DNA of 64,000 bases from Flavobacteriales bacterium. Its GTDB lineage: Bacteria > Bacteroidota > Bacteroidia > Flavobacteriales_F > PHOS-HE28. A program made the translations under genes and the position numbers. The notes beneath the pieces were generated by a model. That model was not told the origin of the DNA and made no database searches. It saw only the letters and a program-made list of their open reading frames with translations. Below, piece by piece: positions 7,891 through 15,216 of the stretch. Position 1 is the stretch's first letter, and every line of letters begins with the position of its first letter. The stretch is from the NCBI GenBank assembly GCA_016788205.1, contig JAEUTA010000026.1:62001-126000 (forward strand). The letters are read 5' to 3'.

Positions 7891-9282
7891 ATGATCACCC
7901 GGCGGCATATCATGTGGAACAGCGGACAGCTTCTACTGTGCGTTGTTCTTTTCTCCGCATGCCGTAAGGAGCCAGCGGAATGGGATGCCAATGAACGTCA
8001 CCCATGGCTAAGCGGTGGACGACAAACGGTGTTCGACGCCGGAACGGGGGCCTTCAGCCACGGCTTTCCGGAGATGAGCGCTACCGCGCAGACGCTGCAT
8101 GGGATCGGCGATATACAGTTCGAGCAGACGTTCGTGAGCGCTCCCGCTCCGATCAACCCCGGACTCGGTCCTGTGTTCAACAGCGTCAGCTGCACAAGCT
8201 GCCACATCGGCGATGGACGGGGAAAGCCTCCCAGTGGAAGTGAGCCGCTCCTGAGCATGTTGATCCGCATCAGTGTGCCCGGAACCGATGCCCACGGTGG
8301 GCCCGCGGTCGTGCCCGGCTTCGGTGGCCAACTGCAACAACGTGCTGTTTTCGGCACCGCACCCGAAGCGAACGTCACTTTAACGTGGACCACCACTACC
8401 GAAACGCTGAATGACGGTACCACCATCGACCTTCGCACTCCATCGTACACTTTTTCCAACGCTTACGCACCCTTGCCGGGTGACATGATGTGGTCTGCGC
8501 GCGTCGCTCCACCGGTCTTCGGTCTGGGTCTGCTCGAAGCGATCGATGAGAACACGATCCGCAGCGGGAGTGACGAGAACGATGCCAATGGCGATGGCAT
8601 CAGCGGCAGAACGAACGAGGTGTGGGATGTGGAAGGCCAACGCATAGCCCTGGGTCGGTTCGGCTGGAAGGCCGAGCAGCCTACCCTGTTGCAGCAGAGC
8701 GCCGCCGCCTACAACGAGGACATGGGCATTACCAACCTTCTGTTCCCTAGCGAAAGCTCCTTGGGACAACCGCAGTACGACGGCCGCAACGATGACATCG
8801 AACTAACCGACAGCATCCTTCACGCTGTGGCTTTCTACGTTAGAACACTGGCCGTGCCTGCACGACGCAATACCGATGCCCCGGTCATTCGGCAAGGTGA
8901 GATCCTCTTCAACGAGGCCGGTTGTTCCAGTTGCCACGTGCCCGAGCAACGCACACATGTGGATGTGGCCTTCGCTGCCGCTAGCAACCAGCGCATATTC
9001 CCTTACACCGATCTGCTCTTGCATGACATGGGGCCCGGCCTCACGGATGGACGACCCAGCTTCCGTGCCGACGGGACAGAATGGCGCACGCCTCCGCTTT
9101 GGGGTATCGGCCTCACGCAAGTCGTGAACGGGCACCAGAATTTCCTTCACGATGGCCGTGCACGCTCGCTCTTGGAAGCCATACTCTGGCATGGAGGAGA
9201 AGCGCAGAACAGTTCGGATGCCGTACGTGCCATGAGCACGGAGGAGCGAACCGCATTGCTCGCCTTCCTCGGCTCGCTGTGA
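7891..9282 (+). CDS. Di-heme oxidoreductase family (DUF1111) c-type cytochrome lipoprotein
   Basis: About 463 residues with a lipoprotein signal (LCVVLFSAC). Two haem-c attachment sites are visible: CTSCH (about residue 101-105) and CSSCH (about 345-349). These match the di-heme oxidoredictase family, formerly annotated thiol oxidoreductase, which is distantly related to MauG-type peroxidases. Family-like segments include NPGLGPVFNSVSCTSCH, GDGISGRTNEVWD and HDGRARSLLEAILWHGGEA. I chose the ATG at 7891; a TTG at 7882 and an ATG at 7912 are alternatives. Members frequently sit beside imelysin genes, as here. Confidence 0.88.
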   Translation: MITRRHIMWNSGQLLLCVVLFSACRKEPAEWDANERHPWLSGGRQTVFDAGTGAFSHGFPEMSATAQTLHGIGDIQFEQTFVSAPAPINPGLGPVFNSVSCTSCHIGDGRGKPPSGSEPLLSMLIRISVPGTDAHGGPAVVPGFGGQLQQRAVFGTAPEANVTLTWTTTTETLNDGTTIDLRTPSYTFSNAYAPLPGDMMWSARVAPPVFGLGLLEAIDENTIRSGSDENDANGDGISGRTNEVWDVEGQRIALGRFGWKAEQPTLLQQSAAAYNEDMGITNLLFPSESSLGQPQYDGRNDDIELTDSILHAVAFYVRTLAVPARRNTDAPVIRQGEILFNEAGCSSCHVPEQRTHVDVAFAAASNQRIFPYTDLLLHDMGPGLTDGRPSFRADGTEWRTPPLWGIGLTQVVNGHQNFLHDGRARSLLEAILWHGGEAQNSSDAVRAMSTEERTALLAFLGSL

Positions 9283-9286
9283 TCGA

Positions 9287-9874
9287 TCACGGGTTATCGC
9301 GCAACCAGGCTTTCACCTTCAAAAGGTGCTGCTGCTTCACCGGTTCTCGGGAGCGTTTATTCGTCCCGGTGAAGTACTTGTGCCGTTCCAGGAACCTCTC
9401 CTGTAGTTCGTTCCACTGGCGCTCGGTACTTAACACACCATAATGGCGCATCTCCTGGAACAGCGTGCTACCGATGCGTTCGAAATCACCGCGCCCCAGG
9501 TAATCGAGATCGGCATCGCATAGGATGCGAGCCAACTTGTTCCGCGGAGCCTGTGGTATGCGGGTGGACATGATCATATCGCAGACGCGTTCCACCTGAT
9601 CGGATGAAAAACCGAACCCCGGTAGTTTTTCCCGGACCAACGCACAACCGGCCGTTTCATGATCGAGGTCCTGAACGGTGAAGCCGGAGTCGTGGTAGAG
9701 CGCGGCAACCTTCAACAAGGTCAACCCTTCACCGGTCACGCCTTCTTGTTCGGCGATATCGACCACACTGGCATAAACGTCCAACGTGTGCTCCAGCGAA
9801 TGGTAGGTGCGCGCCTTGGGTAGCTCGTTGCGGAGCTTGGTAAGGATGAACGTCCGTGCCGCCTGTGGATCCAT
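9287..9874 (-). CDS. HD-domain phosphohydrolase-like protein
   Basis: 195 residues starting MDPQAARTFILTKLRNELP. The metal-binding HD signature is spread as YHSLEHT (first His), LYHDSGF (His-Asp pair) and CDADLDYLG (last Asp), as in small HD proteins that hydrolyse nucleotide phosphates. Substrate is unknown. It converges on the di-heme gene with four bases between stops and is divergent from the histidine kinase. The ATG at 9874 was preferred to a longer frame that would extend into the kinase promoter region. Confidence 0.8.
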   Translation of the reverse strand: MDPQAARTFILTKLRNELPKARTYHSLEHTLDVYASVVDIAEQEGVTGEGLTLLKVAALYHDSGFTVQDLDHETAGCALVREKLPGFGFSSDQVERVCDMIMSTRIPQAPRNKLARILCDADLDYLGRGDFERIGSTLFQEMRHYGVLSTERQWNELQERFLERHKYFTGTNKRSREPVKQQHLLKVKAWLRDNP

Positions 9875-9936
9875 CGCGCTTGGCGAGCAAGATAAGCAGG
9901 CTCCCGTTGCCCATCCCTCTAACTTTACCGAACACC

Positions 9937-10887
9937 ATGCCCCGCAACACGCGCCGTACATACCTGCTATTCGGAGCCCTTACGCTGTACATCCTGCTCC
10001 AATTCCTCTGGTGGGCCATCCTGTTGGTGCGCAAGGAAACGGAGATGGCTCACCTTGCCATCCAGGTGAAAGCGCTCGGGGGCAGTACGGACCATCCGCT
10101 TGACGCGTCCCGGGCCATGCGGATGATCGTGGGCGAAGGGCTCGTATTCCTCATCCTGTTGCTCGGCATGCTCTTCCTCACCTTCCGCGCCATCCGGCGT
10201 GAGCTGCGCCTGACCCGTAGCCAGCGGAACTTCCTGATGGCCGTTACGCACGAGCTGCGGACACCCATAGCCGCCATCAAGCTTCAGCTCCAGACGCTTT
10301 CGCGGAAAGGACTGGCCGAAGAACAGCGCAATATGCTGCATGATCAAGCGCTTTCTGAAGCGGACCGCTTGGCTGTGCTGGCAGAGAAAGTACTGCTGGC
10401 CACCAGTGCAGAAGAGGGGGTGCTCTCCTTGGAGCTGAAGCAAGTGGACGTGATGGAAATGATGCGGTCCGTTGTGGAACGCGCACAGGTGCAGATCGCC
10501 CCGGGACACCGGATCGTACTCGATGGCCCGAAGCAGTTCAGTGCGCTTACCGATGCACAGGCGCTGCGGAGCATCGCCGACAACCTGATCGAGAACGCTG
10601 CGAAGTACGCCCCGGCGGGAAGCCGTATCAGCCTGGCGATCGAAAAGGGAGAGCAAGGGTGGCGCTTGATCGTGAGCGATGAAGGACCGGGGATACCACC
10701 TTCGGACCAGGAACGCATCTTCGAGAAATTCTATCGCGGCGGCAACGAGGAAACGCGCAAGGCCAAAGGAACAGGGCTTGGACTTTACATCGTTCAGCGC
10801 CTGGCACAACGTTTGGGTGGCGCGGTGCACGTCAGGCAGGGCACTACGGGCGGGGCTATCTTCGCGGCCTCGTTCCCAGATCGCTGA
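9937..10887 (+). CDS. Orphan sensor histidine kinase
   Basis: 316 residues. Two membrane helices (about 8-30 and 65-85) bracket a short periplasmic loop of about 35 residues, so the sensor is minimal. The HisKA domain carries the phospho-accepting His in AVTHELRTPIAAIK (about residue 105). The ATPase domain shows an N box (NLIENAAKYAP), G1 (DEGPGIPP) and G2 (GTGLGLYIVQ). No HAMP domain is evident and no response regulator is adjacent. Its TGA overlaps the gpmI ATG (TGATG), so the two are probably translationally coupled. The start at 9937 lies after a TAACTTTA sequence that resembles a -7 element. Confidence 0.92.
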   Translation: MPRNTRRTYLLFGALTLYILLQFLWWAILLVRKETEMAHLAIQVKALGGSTDHPLDASRAMRMIVGEGLVFLILLLGMLFLTFRAIRRELRLTRSQRNFLMAVTHELRTPIAAIKLQLQTLSRKGLAEEQRNMLHDQALSEADRLAVLAEKVLLATSAEEGVLSLELKQVDVMEMMRSVVERAQVQIAPGHRIVLDGPKQFSALTDAQALRSIADNLIENAAKYAPAGSRISLAIEKGEQGWRLIVSDEGPGIPPSDQERIFEKFYRGGNEETRKAKGTGLGLYIVQRLAQRLGGAVHVRQGTTGGAIFAASFPDR

Positions 10888-12410
10888 TGCATACGCACAA
10901 AGTCGTCCTCATCATCATGGATGGATGGGGGCTCGGAGCCGGTGACCATACCGATGCCGTGGCCAACGCCCGTACACCCTTCATCGATGCGCTGTACAGC
11001 ACCGCACCTCACTCCACCTTGCTCACCGATGGTGAGCACGTAGGGCTGCCACCAGGCCAGATGGGCAATAGCGAGGTGGGGCACCTGAACATCGGGGCCG
11101 GACGCATCGTTTACCAGGACCTGATGCGCGTGAACAACGCGATCGCTGACGGCTCCCTCGAGCACAACGCAACGTTGCGCAAGGCTTTCGCAGCGGCATG
11201 CGCACCGGGTAAACGCCTGCACCTGTTGGGCCTACTTTCGGATGGCGGGGTGCATGCCATGCGCACCCACGCCGAGGCCCTTTGCCATATGGCGTACCGG
11301 GCCGGCGTGCGGGACATCTACGTTCATGCTTTCACGGACGGGCGTGATGCCGATCCACGCAGCGGAATGGGGTACATGGAGAATTTCCTGCGCAACATAG
11401 AAGGTACCGGAGCGCGTGTGGCCAGCGTGATAGGCAGGTATTACGCCATGGACCGTGATAAACGTTGGGAACGCGTGGCCAGAGCCTATGATACACTGGT
11501 GCATGGGAAAGGCATCCGCGTGGATGACCCACTGGCCGCATTCGCCGGTAGCTATGCCAATGGCCGGACCGATGAGTTCATCGACCCGCACGTGGTGGTC
11601 GATGCTGCTGGCGAAGCGCTAGCCACGATACGACCGGACGACGTGGTGATCTGCTTCAACTTCCGCACCGACCGTTGCCGCGAGATAACACAAGCGCTTA
11701 CGCAACAGGCCTTTCCAGAGCAGGGAATGGAACCTCTGTCCCTGCACTACGTGACCATGACGCAGTACGATCACACGTACCGGAACGTGGACGTTCTTTT
11801 CCGAAAGGATGACCTGGTCATGACCATCGGGGAGGTGGTATCCCAAGCTGGCAAAAGACAGATCCGCATAGCGGAAACGGAGAAATACCCCCATGTGACC
11901 TTCTTCTTCAGCGGTGGTCGCGAAGAACCTTTCAACGGAGAGTCGCGCATCATGCTGCCTTCACCCAAGGTAGCCACCTATGATCTACAGCCCGAGATGA
12001 GCGCACAAGGCATCACGGACGCGATCACCGCCGAACTGCGCAAGGGAGAAGTCGACTTCGTGGCGCTCAACTTCGCGAACCCGGACATGGTCGGGCATAC
12101 TGGTGTGTTCGACGCCATCGTGAAAGCCGTTGAGATCACGGATGATTGCGTGCGCCAGGTCGTGGAGACCGGCAGAGACCTCGGCTATTCCTTCGTGATC
12201 ATCGCCGACCATGGCAATGCGGACAACGCATTGAACCCTGATGGCAGCCCGAACACGGCGCACAGCACGAATCCTGTACCCATCATCGTAGTGGATGAAC
12301 GTCCTTGGCGGTTACGCAACGGCATATTGGCCGATGTTGCCCCGACCATCCTGCACCTGATGGATATGGAAAAGCCCGCCGAGATGACGGGCTCTTCGTT
12401 GCTGTCTTAA
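10887..12410 (+). CDS. gpmI: 2,3-bisphosphoglycerate-independent phosphoglycerate mutase
   Basis: 507 residues, normal for GpmI, which interconverts 3- and 2-phosphoglycerate using two manganese ions. Motifs are MDGWGLGAGD (metal site), GQMGNSEVGHLNIGAGR (with the catalytic Ser in GNSEVGH), TDGRDADPRSG, CFNFRTDRCREITQ, NPDMVGHTG and IADHGNAD. It ends LMDMEKPAEMTGSSLL. It overlaps the upstream sensor kinase by one base, an unusual partnership for a glycolytic enzyme. Its stop faces the end of the first choice-of-anchor-L gene, six bases away. Confidence 0.97.
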   Translation: MHTHKVVLIIMDGWGLGAGDHTDAVANARTPFIDALYSTAPHSTLLTDGEHVGLPPGQMGNSEVGHLNIGAGRIVYQDLMRVNNAIADGSLEHNATLRKAFAAACAPGKRLHLLGLLSDGGVHAMRTHAEALCHMAYRAGVRDIYVHAFTDGRDADPRSGMGYMENFLRNIEGTGARVASVIGRYYAMDRDKRWERVARAYDTLVHGKGIRVDDPLAAFAGSYANGRTDEFIDPHVVVDAAGEALATIRPDDVVICFNFRTDRCREITQALTQQAFPEQGMEPLSLHYVTMTQYDHTYRNVDVLFRKDDLVMTIGEVVSQAGKRQIRIAETEKYPHVTFFFSGGREEPFNGESRIMLPSPKVATYDLQPEMSAQGITDAITAELRKGEVDFVALNFANPDMVGHTGVFDAIVKAVEITDDCVRQVVETGRDLGYSFVIIADHGNADNALNPDGSPNTAHSTNPVPIIVVDERPWRLRNGILADVAPTILHLMDMEKPAEMTGSSLLS

Positions 12411-12416
12411 GAGACT

Positions 12417-15212
12417 TCAGTATTTCCGAAGAATGGTCACGTGGCCTGTGAGGGCCTCCGTCGCACGTGCCGTGAGCACCTCGTAGAAGTAGGTGCCGTC
12501 CGGCACATCCGTGGCATTCCACGTATTGCGATAGTTCTTCGCCTCGAAGACGACCTGCCCCCAGCGGTTGAAGACCTTCACCGTGTTCTCCGTGCTCACG
12601 ATACCCTCGATGAAGAACCGATCGTTCTGACCATCACCGTTCGGGGTGAACACGTTCGGGACGATGATCTCGCAATCGATGTTGACCACGGACTGCGCGG
12701 TGGCCGTGCGGCCGCAGGCATCGGTGGCCGTTACCGAATAGGTACCTCCCACCTGCATGGGAACGTAGGTGATGGATCCGACATCACCGGTGCTCCACAG
12801 AAGGTCCAATCCACCGAAGCCACCACTTGCATCCACCGATACGGGGAGCGAGTCCTCGCTGCATTCCAAGGTGATGTCCGTGGTGCCGAGCACGATCGCT
12901 GGCGCGTCATTGATGGTGAGGTTGACGGAAGCAGTGACCGTGCGTGCGCAGGCATCCGTGTAACTGGCCGTGATGGTCACCGTTTCGCCGTCATCGGCGA
13001 CTCCATCCTCCAGGGGCTCGAACGGCACAATGGTATTGAGCAGCCCAGTGGGAATGGTGCGGGTGGCCGGCCAGACGTAATCAGCCCCATTGGTGGCCGT
13101 GCCCGCGTAAGCCATGTCCAACACCAATTCTCCGGGAACGCCATTAGGCCTGATGATGTTGATGGAACCCGGTTGACAGGCTTCCGTGGTGATGGGAGAA
13201 CCCATCACGGACATGTTGATCGGCGCGGGTGGTGTCAAACTCACGTTGAACACGGCCTGCATGGAGGTATTGCACGCGTCGGTGACGATGGCCGTGTACG
13301 TCGTCGCGACGATCGGATCCACCGTAAGTGTAGCCGCCACCGTACCGCCGGTCCATTCGTATGAATAGGGCGCATACCCTCCGCTGGCCGCCGGTGAAAG
13401 CACCGTACTACCCAGACAGGCGATCGTAGGCGATCCTCCGACCACCGTGAGGTCCGGAGCGTCGTTGATGGAGAACTGGTAATCCAGTTCCGAGAACCCA
13501 CCATTGCAGATGGATACATCGCCCAGGGTGAGGATCATTTGTTCGAACCCATCCGCATCGATGGGGAAAGTCACGGGAACGCTCACGGTGGATACACCGA
13601 CCGGGAAGATCACTTGCGTGGGCATGCCGATGAAATCCTCGTCGATGAGCGCCGCTCCGCCGGAGGAGATATAGACCGTATCCTCGAAAGCAGTGCCACC
13701 GAAGCGCTCGAAGACCACATTCACCTCGAAACAACTTTCGCTAACGGTCTCGAAATCAACAGTGGGGCCCTCTTCCAGATAAACATAGAATGGATTGGTG
13801 GTGGGTGTAACAGAGACCGGCACCGAGCCGCTGACCGTGAGTCCGCAATTGTCGGTGACGGTGACCGGGTAACTCGTATCCGACAATGGCGCTACGACCA
13901 GCGTTGCATCCGTGTTGCCTCCTCCCCAGTCGTACACGTAGGCACCGAAACCACCGCTAGCACCCGCGCTGATCTCCACTTCGCCGCCGCAGTCGACGAA
14001 GAACTCTTCCGCCTCCAGCTCCAGCGGAGGAGCTTCACCGATGACGAACGTGAACACGTTCTCGATGATCTCTCCCGTGCACTCGGAGAAGCTCTCCACC
14101 GTCATGATCAACGATTCCAGTACATCGCCATCCACCGGCGCATTGAAAACGATGGGAACCGCGGTCTCCCCAGCAGCGAACTGCACCACCGTTGGCAGCG
14201 CGGGTACGATATCCACCCCGTTCGTGAAATCGCCGGTATACAGCACATCGAACGTGGCCGCTTCAGAAGCATCCCCGAGGCGGATGAAGGATAGTCCCAT
14301 GGAGAAGCAGCTCTCGAACATGACATTGCCGACGATGCCGGGACCCGGAGTGAGCGTTGGAACGAACGGCGCACTGGTAAAGCTACCGGCCTCCAGGAAC
14401 ACGCCAGAATCCAGGATCTCGTCCAAACCGGAAGGCCCGCCAGCATCACCTACGGCCAGCTTGATGTGATAGGTCTGTCCGCACTGCACTTGTGCAACGG
14501 CCTCCATCACCACCGTGAAGCCGTCGTATGCGATGGTGGTGCCACTTTCGTTGTCCACATAGTATTCCGGATTCACCGGAGGACACGTGGGGTCATCCGG
14601 ATCACCATTGTTGTTGAGCCCGTTGTTCACGTTATCGATCGTGACGGGCGTGGTGGAATTCGGTACCAAAGCGATGTTGACAGCGCCGTTCGAATAAGGG
14701 CCTGAGAAACCCGGGCCACTGAGGAAGAAACCGAACGCATCGTTGAACGAGCAGACGTATTCGGGGTACTCATCGGATCCGAAAACGTAGCGGAACTTTA
14801 TGGAATCGCCGACGGGCACGAAGTCGAACTCGAGTACGGCGCGGTCATTGATGGCACCGTTGGAGATGGCCACCAAATCCGGATCGCTGCCCGTTCCGTT
14901 GCCGGTACTAGCGAAGTCCGAAGCAGGACCTGCTGCATCCCCTGCCAAACCCGTGGAAAGGATGATGCCGGCCGGTAGGCCCAGGTTACCGCCACTGTTG
15001 GTGAAGGAACCACTTCCGACCTGCGCCGTGGCCGGGCTGAGCACGCCGTTGTACTGGACGTTCGACACGGTTACACCACTGCCAAGCAGGACGTCCTGCA
15101 CGAGCTGTTCCGGTGTCATGGCCGTATTCACCAGCACCTGCGCCCATGCTCCTGTTGCTGCGAACAACAGGCCAGCAAGCAAGCCCCCACGTCGTGTATC
15201 GTTCAAGTTCAT
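12417..15212 (-). CDS. Choice-of-anchor-L secreted protein with type B T9SS (gliding-associated) C-terminus
   Basis: 931 residues. There is a signal peptide (LLAGLLFAATGAWA). A choice-of-anchor-L domain covers about 25-290 (MTPEQLVQDVLLGSGVTVSN, FRYVFGSDEYPEYVCSFNDA, YHIKLAVGDAG). Several Ig-like beta repeats of the PKD/SprB-like kind follow (YDWGGGNTDATLVV, YSYEWTGGTVAATLTV). The C-terminus is the TIGR04131-type domain (VPNVFTPNGDGQNDRFFIEG, VKVFNRWGQVVFEA, GHVTILRKY) that targets proteins through the type IX secretion system. The role is probably surface adhesion or matrix; the ligand is unknown. A paralog lies four bases upstream. Confidence 0.9.
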   Translation of the reverse strand: MNLNDTRRGGLLAGLLFAATGAWAQVLVNTAMTPEQLVQDVLLGSGVTVSNVQYNGVLSPATAQVGSGSFTNSGGNLGLPAGIILSTGLAGDAAGPASDFASTGNGTGSDPDLVAISNGAINDRAVLEFDFVPVGDSIKFRYVFGSDEYPEYVCSFNDAFGFFLSGPGFSGPYSNGAVNIALVPNSTTPVTIDNVNNGLNNNGDPDDPTCPPVNPEYYVDNESGTTIAYDGFTVVMEAVAQVQCGQTYHIKLAVGDAGGPSGLDEILDSGVFLEAGSFTSAPFVPTLTPGPGIVGNVMFESCFSMGLSFIRLGDASEAATFDVLYTGDFTNGVDIVPALPTVVQFAAGETAVPIVFNAPVDGDVLESLIMTVESFSECTGEIIENVFTFVIGEAPPLELEAEEFFVDCGGEVEISAGASGGFGAYVYDWGGGNTDATLVVAPLSDTSYPVTVTDNCGLTVSGSVPVSVTPTTNPFYVYLEEGPTVDFETVSESCFEVNVVFERFGGTAFEDTVYISSGGAALIDEDFIGMPTQVIFPVGVSTVSVPVTFPIDADGFEQMILTLGDVSICNGGFSELDYQFSINDAPDLTVVGGSPTIACLGSTVLSPAASGGYAPYSYEWTGGTVAATLTVDPIVATTYTAIVTDACNTSMQAVFNVSLTPPAPINMSVMGSPITTEACQPGSINIIRPNGVPGELVLDMAYAGTATNGADYVWPATRTIPTGLLNTIVPFEPLEDGVADDGETVTITASYTDACARTVTASVNLTINDAPAIVLGTTDITLECSEDSLPVSVDASGGFGGLDLLWSTGDVGSITYVPMQVGGTYSVTATDACGRTATAQSVVNIDCEIIVPNVFTPNGDGQNDRFFIEGIVSTENTVKVFNRWGQVVFEAKNYRNTWNATDVPDGTYFYEVLTARATEALTGHVTILRKY

Positions 15213-15216
15213 GTTC

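Noticed and set aside
12373-12393. A hairpin AGCCCG...CGGGCT at the end of gpmI as a terminator
   Set aside because: It lies wholly inside coding sequence, has only six pairs with a nine-base loop and no T-run after it.
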